Assembly: GCF_015693305.1 (NCBI RefSeq)
Contig: NZ_CP065139.1
Coordinates: 62,001 to 126,000, forward strand
From: Sphingobium sp. Cam5-1
Lineage (GTDB): Bacteria > Pseudomonadota > Alphaproteobacteria > Sphingomonadales > Sphingomonadaceae
Direction of reading: 5' to 3'
Length of the DNA stretch: 64,000 bases
The translations under genes and the position numbers were made by a program. Every line of letters starts with the position of its first letter. Within the stretch, counting starts at the first letter, position 1. Below the pieces are notes generated by a model, which was given only the letters and a program-made list of their open reading frames with translations, did not search any database and was not told the DNA's origin. This document shows positions 55,051-63,462 of the stretch, one piece after another.

Positions 55051-56556
55051 ATGGACATGACACGCCGGGAAACAGTGGCAGGCGGTGCGGCGCTTGTGGG
55101 GCTGGCGGGCACTGGCAAGGCTGCGACGCCGCGCTCCACTCCGCTCGACACGCATGACGCCATGGGTCTGGCTGAACTTGTCGCCAAGAAGCAGGTTTCG
55201 CCCGGCGAGTTGCTGGAGGAGGCGATCGGGAAGGCGGAGGCGCTGAATCCGCGGTTCAACTTCCTTGCGCAGAAACATTATGATTATGGCCGTGCTGCGA
55301 TCGCCAAGGGTTTGCCGCAAGGGCCGTTTAGCGGCGTTCCCTGGCTGCTGAAGGACCTGAATACCTATATTGCGGGCCTGCCGACGGAGAATGGCAGCCG
55401 CTTCTATAAGGGCTACAAGCCTGAAGTGACGTCCGAGCTGGTGCGGCGCATTGAGAAGGCGGGCTTTGTCATCTTCGGCAAGACTACGGTGCCGGAATTG
55501 GGACTGACCGGCACGACCGAGAACAAGCTGACGGGCGACACGCGCAACCCTTGGGACGTGAGCCGGATCACTGGCGGATCGTCGGGCGGTGCAGCAGCAG
55601 CGGTGGCTGTAGGCGTACTGCCCGCCGCGCACGCGACCGACGGCGGCGGGTCGATCCGCATTCCGGCGTCCTGTTGCGGGCTGTTCGGATTGAAGCCTAG
55701 CCGGGGGCGCGTACCGATGGGACCGCCGCGCACAGAAGGCTGGGGTGGACTGTCTGTGCATCATGCCGTCACCCGCAGCGTTCGGGACTCCGCCGCCATA
55801 TTGGATGCGACGCAGGGACCGGAGCCGGGCAGCCGCTATGCCGCGCCGACGCCGGGCGAGACTTTCCTGTCGCAAGTGGGGCAGGCTCCCGGACGGTTGC
55901 GGATAGCGTTGATGCTGAATGCGCCTGCCGGTTCGCCCGTCGACCCGGAATGCGTGGAAGCGGCGCGCAAGGCGGCGCGGTTGTGCGAGAGCCTGGGTCA
56001 TCATGTCGAGGAAGCAGCGCCCAAGCTGGACATTGCGGCGATGGGGGCGGCGAGTTTCGTGCTGATCGGTTCGTCGGTGGCTGCGGACATGATGGATCGC
56101 GCGAAGGCGACCGGCATCGCGATCGGGCCGGATGTGCTGGAGCCGATTACGCTGGGCTTTGTCGGCTATGGGCAGAAGGCGACCGGCATGGACTTTGCCC
56201 GCGCTAACAACACGCTCCAGGCGGCGGCGATCGCCATGGCGCAGTTCATGGCGAATTATGACGTGATCCTATCGCCGACATTGGCCGCCCCGCCGCTGAA
56301 GCTGGGGCAGATCAACCTGACGCCTGATGTCGATTTTGCGGCGTGGGGACAACGCGCGGCGGTCTTCTCGCCCTTTACCCAGGTTGCAAACATGACCGGC
56401 CAGCCTGCCATGTCGGTGCCGCTCGCCATGTCATCGGCGGGTCTGCCGATCGGGGTGATGTTTACGGGACGCTATGGCGACGAGGCGCTGCTGTTTCGCC
56501 TAGCCGGGCAGTTGGAAGGCGCCGCGCCGTGGAAGAACAGGCGCCCGGCGATTTGA
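55051..56556 (+). CDS. Amidase-signature hydrolase with Tat signal
   Basis: A 501-residue protein. It starts [20 protein letters not shown], a twin-arginine export signal. The amidase signature is complete: Lys in [35 protein letters not shown] and the Ser of [11 protein letters not shown] (Ser-cisSer-Lys triad). It hydrolyses an amide, probably in the periplasm. ATG 55051 follows GGAGAG; an ATG at 55012 would spoil the signal. An exported amidase within an acyl-CoA pathway suggests that the substrate enters as an amide or conjugate. Confidence 0.87.
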   Translation: MDMTRRETVAGGAALVGLAGTGKAATPRSTPLDTHDAMGLAELVAKKQVSPGELLEEAIGKAEALNPRFNFLAQKHYDYGRAAIAKGLPQGPFSGVPWLLKDLNTYIAGLPTENGSRFYKGYKPEVTSELVRRIEKAGFVIFGKTTVPELGLTGTTENKLTGDTRNPWDVSRITGGSSGGAAAAVAVGVLPAAHATDGGGSIRIPASCCGLFGLKPSRGRVPMGPPRTEGWGGLSVHHAVTRSVRDSAAILDATQGPEPGSRYAAPTPGETFLSQVGQAPGRLRIALMLNAPAGSPVDPECVEAARKAARLCESLGHHVEEAAPKLDIAAMGAASFVLIGSSVAADMMDRAKATGIAIGPDVLEPITLGFVGYGQKATGMDFARANNTLQAAAIAMAQFMANYDVILSPTLAAPPLKLGQINLTPDVDFAAWGQRAAVFSPFTQVANMTGQPAMSVPLAMSSAGLPIGVMFTGRYGDEALLFRLAGQLEGAAPWKNRRPAI

Positions 56557-56572
56557 TATATTGGAGAATATG

Positions 56573-57331
56573 ATGCGCGGATTGGAAGGCAAGGCGGGGA
56601 TCGTCGCGGGCGGCGGGCGCGGTATTGGCGCGGCGACGGCGCGGCGGCTGGTGGCCGAAGGGGCATCAGTCGTGATCGGCGACATTGTCGGCGAGTGGGC
56701 GCAAGGGACCGCGCGCGCCATTCGCGAGCAGGGCGGACGGGCGATCGGCGTGGTGCTTGACGGCACGAAGGCGGCGTCTCAGGCGGCGATCGTTGAGGCC
56801 GCCTTGTCCGAGTTCGGGCGGCTCGACTTCTACCACAGCAATCTGGCGGGTAGCACCGAAGGGGACATCGATGTGCTGAACTGTTCGGAAGAGGTGCTGG
56901 ATCGGTCCTTCGCCATCAACGCCAAGAGCCATTTCCTGGCGACCCAGGCGGCGCTTCCAGTGCTGCTGGAGCGTGGGGGTGGCGCGATGATCTATACCTC
57001 ATCGGGTGCCGCCATTTCGGGCAATCCTATGCAGGTAGCCTATCCCATGACGAAGAATGCGCTGCATGCGCTCGTCCGGCATGTTGCCCGCAAGTTCGGT
57101 AAGCAGGGCATCCGCGCCAACGGCATTTGCCCTGGCGTCGTCCTGACCGAAGCGGTCGCCCAGCATCTGACGCAGGATTATGTGGATGGGATGCTGGAGA
57201 ATTTGCCGCACCGCCGCCTCGGCAAGCCCGACGACATTGCGGGTGCGGTTGCTTTCCTCGCTTCCGACGACGGGGAATGGGTAAACGGGCAGCTTTGGCA
57301 TGTGAATGGCGGATCGCTTTTGCGAGACTGA
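56573..57331 (+). CDS. Short-chain dehydrogenase/reductase
   Basis: A 252-residue classical SDR: GIVAGGGRGIGAATARRLVA (cofactor), catalytic Ser in YTSSGAAISG, and Tyr/Lys in AYPMTKNALHALV. The end GQLWHVNGGSLL is standard. It probably uses a hydroxyacyl or cyclic alcohol. ATG 56573 is best spaced from GGAG; ATG 56570 and TTG 56561 are in frame. It follows the amidase by 16 bp. Confidence 0.87.
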   Translation: MRGLEGKAGIVAGGGRGIGAATARRLVAEGASVVIGDIVGEWAQGTARAIREQGGRAIGVVLDGTKAASQAAIVEAALSEFGRLDFYHSNLAGSTEGDIDVLNCSEEVLDRSFAINAKSHFLATQAALPVLLERGGGAMIYTSSGAAISGNPMQVAYPMTKNALHALVRHVARKFGKQGIRANGICPGVVLTEAVAQHLTQDYVDGMLENLPHRRLGKPDDIAGAVAFLASDDGEWVNGQLWHVNGGSLLRD

Positions 57332-57458
57332 TGGCATGCTCCCTGCTTCCAATCCTTGGGTGGTGCTGGCGATGCTGCTGGCCGGAAGATGCGCTTTCGA
57401 TTCGACCTTCTGGCCCTTTGCTGGCAAGAGCAGCGGTTGAAAGAGGTTGAGTGGGTAT

Positions 57459-57938
57459 ATGAGCGAGACGTTTGCGTTCGACGAGACGGACCGGAAGATT
57501 GTCGAACAGCTGCGGCAAAATGGCCGGGCGACCAATCAGCAGATCGCGGAATCCCTCAACCTGATCGCTTCCACAGTTTCGACGCGCATTCGGCGGATGG
57601 AGGATGCGGGGATGCTGCGCGTTGTGGCCGTGTCCGATTTTGCGGTGCATGGCTATCATGTCCTCATCCACCTGGCGGTTCAGGTGAGTGGCCGGTCGGC
57701 ATTGGATGTAGCGGAAGAACTGGCTGTATTTCCTGAAGTCTTCGCTGCGCATCTGGTGACGGGTAATTATGAGATCAGCCTGCTCTTGACGCTCCGTGAC
57801 ATTGATGAGCTTCCCTCGTTGATCACGGATCGTTTGTCGAAGGTGCGGGGAATAAGATCGATGACGCCTGCGATCGGGCTCGACATCGTCCGCTATGGCT
57901 TGGACACCGCCCCGATCGATCGCAGGAGGCTTGCATGA
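57459..57938 (+). CDS. Lrp/AsnC-family regulator 1
   Basis: A 159-residue protein: N-terminal helix-turn-helix (ETDRKIVEQLRQNGRATNQQ, then NLIASTVSTRIRRMEDAGML) and a RAM ligand-binding/oligomer domain (VFAAHLVTGNYEISLLLTLR). The family senses amino acids or small acids. The stop overlaps the next lrp-like gene by ATGA, so both regulators are made together, perhaps as a hetero-oligomer. A GTG at 57447 is another possible start. Confidence 0.9.
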   Translation: MSETFAFDETDRKIVEQLRQNGRATNQQIAESLNLIASTVSTRIRRMEDAGMLRVVAVSDFAVHGYHVLIHLAVQVSGRSALDVAEELAVFPEVFAAHLVTGNYEISLLLTLRDIDELPSLITDRLSKVRGIRSMTPAIGLDIVRYGLDTAPIDRRRLA

Positions 57939-58420
57939 GGAGGCCTGATCTCGACGAGCTGGACCACCAGCTGATCGACATATTGGCGCAGGATGCGCGC
58001 GTTTCCAACCGCAAGATCGCGGCCGATCTTGGCGTGAACGAGGGCACCGTTAGGGGCCGCATCAAGCGGTTGCAGCAGGAAAAGCTCATCGCCTTCACCG
58101 CGCTGACGGGCTTGAAGCTGGAGAAGGCGACCAATGTGGCTTTCGTCGCGGTGCAGGCGGATGTCAGCCATGTCCGCCAGATCGCGCGTGAGATCGCGCA
58201 TATACCGCTGGTTAAGGCTGTGATGATCACTTTGGGGCCGTGTAACATCATGGCGACATGCCTGTATGATGACCTCGACAACCTTCACAAGATGGCATCG
58301 GGGCAGATCCTGTCGATGGAGGGTGTGAATCACGTCGAAACCTCCCTGGCGGTCAGGACTGTGAAGTTCAGCAACCGCGTAGTTCGGATCACCGACGCAC
58401 AGACGGCTAGCAGTTCATAA
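57935..58420 (+). CDS. Lrp/AsnC-family regulator 2
   Basis: A 161-residue protein with LDHQLIDILAQDARVSNRK-like helix-turn-helix start, DLGVNEGTVRGRIKRLQQEK recognition helix, and a RAM domain (PLVKAVMITLGPCNIMATCL). It overlaps regulator 1. Only about 20 bp after its stop lies the inverted repeat at 58440-58471, a likely target of one or both. Confidence 0.9.
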   Translation: MRRPDLDELDHQLIDILAQDARVSNRKIAADLGVNEGTVRGRIKRLQQEKLIAFTALTGLKLEKATNVAFVAVQADVSHVRQIAREIAHIPLVKAVMITLGPCNIMATCLYDDLDNLHKMASGQILSMEGVNHVETSLAVRTVKFSNRVVRITDAQTASSS

Positions 58421-58439
58421 ATTCAAGTTGAACAATCAA

Positions 58440-58503
58440 ATTCGGAATTTCAATATTTTCAAATTCCGCATATGAGCGCTTGAAAAGGAAAATAAGCTCA
58501 TAT
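58440..58503. promoter_or_regulatory. Inverted repeat copy 2 plus a second dyad before the acyl-CoA dehydrogenases
   Basis: ATTCGGAATTT (58440-58450), ten-base spacer, AAATTCCGCAT (58461-58471): same arms and spacing as at 50841-50872. It is followed by ATATGAGC (58470-58477) ... GCTCATAT (58496-58503). TTGAAA (58480-58485) with TATAGC (58501-58506) could be the promoter, so the dyads would flank it. Confidence 0.6.
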
Positions 58504-58647
58504 AGCAGGATGTGAACGGCGTTTGGCAGTATATGACTGCCGATCGTCAATGGCAGGAGAGGGCCGCCGCGTCATTGGATGGCTGATGTCTCGCACCGTT
58601 GGGTGTCGGGGCAAGGATCTCCGCCAGCATATTTAAAGGCGGCCGAG

Positions 58648-59706
58648 ATGGAATTCGCATTTACCGACGAACAACAAATGATCGCGGAGACGGCGCGCAG
58701 CTTCTTCGCCGAGAATGCCACCAGCGAGCGCACGCGCAACGCGATGGCGGGCGACGGCATCGACCGGGCGCTTTGGCAGGCTTTCTGTCAGGAACTGGGG
58801 CTATCGGGCATCGGACTTCCGGAAAGCGCTGGCGGCGCGGGCCTAGGCATGGTCGAGCTGGCGATCATCGCTGAGGCGGCAGGTGCTCAGGTGGCGGCAT
58901 TGCCCATGCTGAGCAGTCTCGTGCAAGCGGCTCAGGCGCTTGCGGCTGGCGGTGATGCGGAGCAGCAGAATGAGTGGTTGCCGCGCCTGATCTCTGGAGA
59001 GGTGATTGGCGGTTATTTCTATGGTGCGGACATCCGGTCGGATGGCGACCGGCTGACGGGCGGATCGCGGTTCGTCGCTCATGGCGCCTCTGCCGACATG
59101 TTCGTAGTGACCGACATGCGGCAGGTCTGGATTGTCCGCGCGGATGCCCCGGGCGTCAGCGTGGCGAGCCAGACGAGCATGGACCAGACCCGGCCCTTGG
59201 CTCATGTGCAGCTGGACAATGTGGCGGGGGAGCGGCTTGCTGACCCGGTGGCGGCGCTGGCCGCTGTCCATCGCGCTGGGTTCATCGCCGCAGCGGCGGA
59301 AGCGTTGGGCGGCGCGCAGGCGTGCCTCGACCGGACCGTCGATTATTCCAAGGAGCGTATCCAGTTCGGTCGGCCGATTGGGTCGTTCCAAGCCTATAAG
59401 CACAGGCTGGCGGACATGATGGTGGAGATCGAGCAGGCTCGGTCGGCGGTATATTGGGCCGCCTGCGCCGTGGATGAGAGTGCCGAAGAGGCGGAGATGG
59501 CCATTCATGCCGCCAAATCCTTTGCCACCGACACATATTTCCGCTGCGCCGGTGACATGATCCAGCTGCACGGCGGCATCGGTTTCACCTGGGAGCATGA
59601 CGCGCATCTGTTTTTCAAGCGCGCCCGTGCGCTTCAGACGATGCTGGGCACCAATGTCGGGCATCGTGAGAAGATCGCCACGATGATTCTGGGAGAAGCG
59701 GCATGA
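58648..59706 (+). CDS. Acyl-CoA dehydrogenase, subunit-like 1
   Basis: A 352-residue enzyme of the acyl-CoA dehydrogenase family: MEFAFTDEQQMIAETARSFF at the start, GSRFVAHGASADMFVVT in the middle, and RIQFGRPIGSFQAYKHRLAD with QLHGGIGFTWEHDAHLFFKR near the end. It lacks an exact N-terminal match to fatty-acid types and resembles the paired dehydrogenases of steroid side-chain degradation. It overlaps the next gene (ATGA), implying a heteromer. ATG 58648 follows AAAGG. Confidence 0.86.
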   Translation: MEFAFTDEQQMIAETARSFFAENATSERTRNAMAGDGIDRALWQAFCQELGLSGIGLPESAGGAGLGMVELAIIAEAAGAQVAALPMLSSLVQAAQALAAGGDAEQQNEWLPRLISGEVIGGYFYGADIRSDGDRLTGGSRFVAHGASADMFVVTDMRQVWIVRADAPGVSVASQTSMDQTRPLAHVQLDNVAGERLADPVAALAAVHRAGFIAAAAEALGGAQACLDRTVDYSKERIQFGRPIGSFQAYKHRLADMMVEIEQARSAVYWAACAVDESAEEAEMAIHAAKSFATDTYFRCAGDMIQLHGGIGFTWEHDAHLFFKRARALQTMLGTNVGHREKIATMILGEAA

Positions 59707-60881
59707 AACTCGGATTTTCTCCAGAAGAGGAGTTGTTCCGGCAGGAGTGCGCGGACTGGTTGAACGGTCAGATGGCGGGCGAATTTCGCGACATCAAGGG
59801 CATCACCAAGCTGACCGGCAGCCCGGAACGGCGCAAGGAGTGGGAGCAGCAGCTTGCCGCGCATCGCTGGTCCTGCATCGGGTGGCCATCGCAATGGGGC
59901 GGGCGCGACGCAACATTGGCGCAGCAGGTAATCTTTGCCGAGGAATATGCCCGTGCGGGCGTTCCGGGGCGCGTCAACCATATCGGCATCGAGCTTGCTG
60001 GTCCCACAATCCTGACATTCGGCACCGAGGAGCAGAAGCAGCGCTTTCTGCCGGGCATTGCGGGCGGCAAGACGATCTTCTGTCAGGGCTTTTCGGAGCC
60101 CAATGCCGGTTCGGACCTTGCCAGCGTGAGAACGAAGGCGCGGCTTGAAGACGGCGAATGGGTGGTGAACGGCCAGAAAATCTGGACGAGCCTTGCTCAT
60201 ATTTCCGACTGGATCTTCGTCGTGACGCGGACGGAGGAAGGGTCGCAGGGGCCGAAGGGCCTCACCTTCCTGATGATGCCGATCGACCAGCCGGGTATCG
60301 AGATACGCGGTATCCGCCAGATCAATGGCGATGCGGAGTTCAACGAAACCTTCTTCACCGATGCGCGGTGTCCGGCCGACAGCCTGATCGGCGCGGTGGG
60401 CGATGGGTGGCGGATCGCGATGGGCCTGCTGGCATTCGAGCGGGGCGTGTCGACGCTGGGTCAGCAAATGGGATTCCGCAATGAACTGGATGAGATCATC
60501 GCGGCGGCCAAGGCCAATGGAGCGGCGAATGATCCCTTGATCCGTCAGCGTCTCGCCAAAGCGGAAGTGGGCCTGCGTCTGATGCGTTACGGAGCCTTGC
60601 GCATGCTGTCGCAAACCGATCATTCCAAGATCGACGGCGCGGCGCTGACCTACAAGATTCAGTGGGCGAGTTGGCGCCGCGACCTTGGGGAACTCGCCAT
60701 GGACGTGCTGGGCCAAGGCGGCGAGATCAGCGATCATGCCGAATATGAATGGGATACGCTGCCCAATCTGTTCCTCTTCTCTCGGGCCGACACCATTTAC
60801 GGTGGCACCAACCAGATTCAGCGTAACCTGATCGCGGAGCGGGGGCTGGGCCTGCCGCGTGAACCGCGCGGGAACGCCTGA
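59703..60881 (+). CDS. Acyl-CoA dehydrogenase, subunit-like 2
   Basis: A 392-residue enzyme: FCQGFSEPNAGSDLASVRTK (FAD/substrate contact), VNGQKIWTSLAHISDWIFVV, and TIYGGTNQIQRNLIAERGLG at the end. Where medium-chain enzymes carry the catalytic Glu (YEGT), this has YGGT, so the base must lie elsewhere or in the partner subunit. With subunit 1 it likely forms a heterotetramer acting on a bulky acyl-CoA. The next gene follows by three bases. Confidence 0.9.
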   Translation: MKLGFSPEEELFRQECADWLNGQMAGEFRDIKGITKLTGSPERRKEWEQQLAAHRWSCIGWPSQWGGRDATLAQQVIFAEEYARAGVPGRVNHIGIELAGPTILTFGTEEQKQRFLPGIAGGKTIFCQGFSEPNAGSDLASVRTKARLEDGEWVVNGQKIWTSLAHISDWIFVVTRTEEGSQGPKGLTFLMMPIDQPGIEIRGIRQINGDAEFNETFFTDARCPADSLIGAVGDGWRIAMGLLAFERGVSTLGQQMGFRNELDEIIAAAKANGAANDPLIRQRLAKAEVGLRLMRYGALRMLSQTDHSKIDGAALTYKIQWASWRRDLGELAMDVLGQGGEISDHAEYEWDTLPNLFLFSRADTIYGGTNQIQRNLIAERGLGLPREPRGNA

Positions 60882-60884
60882 TCG

Positions 60885-61310
60885 GTGGAGGAGGAAGATG
60901 CCTTTGAGCGATTGAAGAACCTGCCGCCGCGGGGACATCATGCGTTGCTGGGCATATATACTGTAGATCACGGGGCGGATTGGGCGGAGTTGGCTTGTCC
61001 TTTCGCTCCCGAGTTTCTGATGGATGCCGATGCGGGCCTGGTATCGTCCGGGCCGATCATATCGCTGGTCGATGCGGCAGCAGGTTCCGCGATCATCGCG
61101 CGCACGCGGCAGTGGCGTGGGATGGCTACGCTCGACCTGCATATCGATTATCTGCGGCCAGCAAGGGCAGGGCACAGCCTGCACGCGCGCGCCCATTGCC
61201 ATCATATAACGCGCAAGGTCGCTTTCACCCGTTGCGATGTTCATGATGGTGACCCGCAAGCGCCGATCGCCACGGCAACCGCCAGCTTCTTTTTCACCGA
61301 CGAGTCATGA
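60885..61310 (+). CDS. PaaI-type hot-dog thioesterase 1
   Basis: A 141-residue hot-dog fold protein starting at GTG 60885. The motif GPIISLVDAAAGSAIIARTR followed by MATLDLHIDYLRPARAGHSL is that of PaaI-like acyl-CoA thioesterases. It overlaps the next gene by ATGA. It may release CoA from, or hydrate, an intermediate of the dehydrogenase pathway. Confidence 0.82.
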   Translation: MEEEDAFERLKNLPPRGHHALLGIYTVDHGADWAELACPFAPEFLMDADAGLVSSGPIISLVDAAAGSAIIARTRQWRGMATLDLHIDYLRPARAGHSLHARAHCHHITRKVAFTRCDVHDGDPQAPIATATASFFFTDES

Positions 61311-61678
61311 TCGTTCGCACTCCCTATGCGCAGATGCTGGGCATCCGGAGCGTTGTGCTGGATGGCGATACCGCCGTCCTGATGATGCCCGCTGCTCCTT
61401 CGCTCGAAGGACGGTCGGGTTTTCTATATGGTGGCGTCATCGCCAGTCTGCTGGAACTCGCATGTCTTGAGGCCGTCGCGCAGGATCGGAGGGAGCCCTG
61501 GCCCAAGCCGATGAACATGTCGTTCGACTTCCTGCGCGGTGGACTGATGGTGGACAGCTATGCGCAGGCCCGGCTTATCCGTGTGGGGCGAAGGGTAGTG
61601 AACGCCGATGCCATTTGCTGGCAGGCGGATCGGGACAAGCCCATAGCGACGGGTCGCATGCACCTGCTGCTGGACTGA
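61307..61678 (+). CDS. PaaI-type hot-dog thioesterase 2
   Basis: A 123-residue hot-dog protein: YAQMLGIRSVVLDGDTAVLM, then LYGGVIASLLELACLEAVAQ and MNMSFDFLRGGLMVDSYAQA. It overlaps thioesterase 1 and ends the rightward run. Coupled hot-dog pairs often act as heterodimers. Confidence 0.82.
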   Translation: MIVRTPYAQMLGIRSVVLDGDTAVLMMPAAPSLEGRSGFLYGGVIASLLELACLEAVAQDRREPWPKPMNMSFDFLRGGLMVDSYAQARLIRVGRRVVNADAICWQADRDKPIATGRMHLLLD

Positions 61679-61852
61679 AGCAAAGGGCGCAGGCCAACAT
61701 GGTCGGTCGACCAAAATCGCCTGGCGATCGGGATGCTTATGTGGCCGATGCCGGGAGAAGGGGGCCTTGATTGACGCATGACAGGCAACTTTTTCGTCGC
61801 TCATGACTTGGCATGATCATCAACCCTCTAGCGACCAGCAAGGGAGAAGTTC

Positions 61853-62185
61853 ATGGCGCAGACTCGTGAGCAGCGTGGCGAAAAGGAAACCAAAGCGGCT
61901 GTCGCCAAGGTAAAGAAGACAGGCAAGGCCACAGGTGGCGCGCGCGGAGGGATCACCGCGCCGGTTACGCCCTCTCCTGAGCTGGCCGACATTATTGGCG
62001 ATAGCAAGATTCCGCGAAGCGAAGTGGTCAAGAAGATCTGGGCCTACATAAAGACAAATGACCTCCAAAATCCGAAGGACAAGCGAGAGATATTGGCCGA
62101 TGACAAGCTGGAAAAGATATTCGGAGGCAAGAAGGCCAGCATGTTCGAAATGAACAAGCATTTGGCGAAGCATCTCAAGGCTTGA
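61853..62185 (+). CDS. Stand-alone SWIB-domain protein
   Basis: A 110-residue protein. The N-terminal 40 residues are Lys/Ala/Gly-rich and basic. Residues about 40-110 are a SWIB domain: ITAPVTPSPELADIIGDSKI, PRSEVVKKIWAYIKTNDLQN, KREILADDKLEKIFG and MFEMNKHLAKHL. SWIB is known from eukaryotic chromatin remodellers and chlamydial topoisomerase; small bacterial forms are probably nucleoid proteins. It has its own terminator at 62219-62255. Confidence 0.92.
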   Translation: MAQTREQRGEKETKAAVAKVKKTGKATGGARGGITAPVTPSPELADIIGDSKIPRSEVVKKIWAYIKTNDLQNPKDKREILADDKLEKIFGGKKASMFEMNKHLAKHLKA

Positions 62186-62218
62186 GATGGATATTCAGAC
62201 GACCTGCCTGAAATGAGA

Positions 62219-62255
62219 GGAAGGCCCTCTGCGCTGAATGCGAAGAGGGCCTTCC
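62219..62255. terminator. Bidirectional hairpin terminator
   Basis: GGAAGGCCCTCT (62219-62230) and AGAGGGCCTTCC (62244-62255) form a perfect 12-bp stem between the SWIB gene (+) and the cytochrome b gene (-). Confidence 0.8.
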
Positions 62256-62282
62256 TTACAGCGCATTAGCGCGGGTTGCGTG

Positions 62283-62975
62283 TCAGGCCCGGCCGAACTG
62301 GGCGATCAACAACCATGTTCCTCCCGCAATCAGCAGGAAGATAATAAGCGCGCTCCAGGCCGATGCGAACCGCAGCGTTGGCCGATCCCCTGACCATTTC
62401 CGCGTTCCGATGATCATTGGTCCGACAAGATTGTCGCGCCGATGGATCAGATAGAAAAGAACGGCCACGACATGAAGAGCGGTGAGGGCAAGGATGGCGT
62501 TGAAGATGAAGGCGTGCCATTCCGCAGCGACGCGGCCGGTTTCGAAATCGACCAGATAGGAAAAGGGACCGGACTCCATGCCGTCGATATCCACAGAAAA
62601 GAAGCCGAGCCCCACCTGCACTGCGAGGATGGTGATCATCGCGATCACACTCCAGCCGCCAACCGGATTATGGCCAGCGGCTGGCGTCGCGGCCCGATTG
62701 AACATATGGCCGCGGATATAGCGAAGGAGTGTTGATGGGCCGCCAACGAAGTTGGAGAAACGGGCCGTGCTGCTGCCCGCGAAACCCCAGATCAGACGGA
62801 AGAGCAGCAGCGCAAAAATGCTGTAACCGGCGAGCCGATGCCAATCCAGCATTCGCTCTTCAGCGGCCCACCAGGCGAAACCCAGCAGCGGCACCAGCGT
62901 CCAGTGAAACAAGCGGATCGGCAGATCCCAGATACGCAGGCGCACCGGCGCGCCGCTCACTTCCGCATCCACCAT
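62283..62975 (-). CDS. Cytochrome b561-type membrane protein
   Basis: A 230-residue protein with four or more membrane segments and haem-ligand His residues in LPIRLFHWTLVPLLGFAWWA, LDWHRLAGYSIFALLLFRLI, WHAFIFNAILALTALHVVAV. It fits the Ni/Fe-hydrogenase-type cytochrome b (cytochrome b561 family) that carries electrons between quinol and a periplasmic protein. ATG 62975 overlaps the stop of the cytochrome c' gene (TGATG), so the two are partners. Confidence 0.88.
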   Translation of the reverse strand: MVDAEVSGAPVRLRIWDLPIRLFHWTLVPLLGFAWWAAEERMLDWHRLAGYSIFALLLFRLIWGFAGSSTARFSNFVGGPSTLLRYIRGHMFNRAATPAAGHNPVGGWSVIAMITILAVQVGLGFFSVDIDGMESGPFSYLVDFETGRVAAEWHAFIFNAILALTALHVVAVLFYLIHRRDNLVGPMIIGTRKWSGDRPTLRFASAWSALIIFLLIAGGTWLLIAQFGRA

Positions 62976-63436
62976 CAAAGCTCCGCGCGGAAACGATCGT
63001 GGCAGCTTTTGCAGGTGCCACCCAAGCTGGTGCGTGCCGCGCCAAGCCCGGCCACATTGCCGCTGGCGGCGGCGGCATCCAGGGCCTTTGCAGCCGTGAT
63101 CATGTCGCCCTGAAGCTTCACGAAGGCAGCGTTATCCTTCCAGATTTCGGTCTTGGCGCGTGTCTTGATTCCGGATTCCGGACCGCTGCCCTTCGGGAAA
63201 TATTTGGGCAACAACGCGGCGCGAGTGGCAATATCACGCGCCAGCGGGCGGACGCTGTTCATGTCGGGTGATCCGGACTTCAGCTCATCATTGATGCTTT
63301 TGAAAGCTCCGCCAATCTCCTTGTAGCTGGCTTGGCGCGCCTTGATCGCGTTGGTCACCGCAGGTGTGGCGGCATAGGCCGCGTAGCTCGCGGCCAAGCC
63401 GAGGGTTGCCAAAGCCAGGGAGTAGGGAAGCTTCAT
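62975..63436 (-). CDS. Cytochrome c', class II
   Basis: A 153-residue periplasmic protein. The signal peptide MKLPYSLALATLGLAASYAA ends near AYA-ATPAV. The haem site CKSCH lies near the C-terminus (TCKSCHDRFRAEL), as in four-helix class II cytochromes c. It likely trades electrons with the cytochrome b561 encoded next to it. An upstream in-frame Met (63448) is less likely. Confidence 0.92.
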   Translation of the reverse strand: MKLPYSLALATLGLAASYAAYAATPAVTNAIKARQASYKEIGGAFKSINDELKSGSPDMNSVRPLARDIATRAALLPKYFPKGSGPESGIKTRAKTEIWKDNAAFVKLQGDMITAAKALDAAAASGNVAGLGAARTSLGGTCKSCHDRFRAEL

Positions 63437-63462
63437 CTTCTGCCTCATTCTTTCTGTGATCG

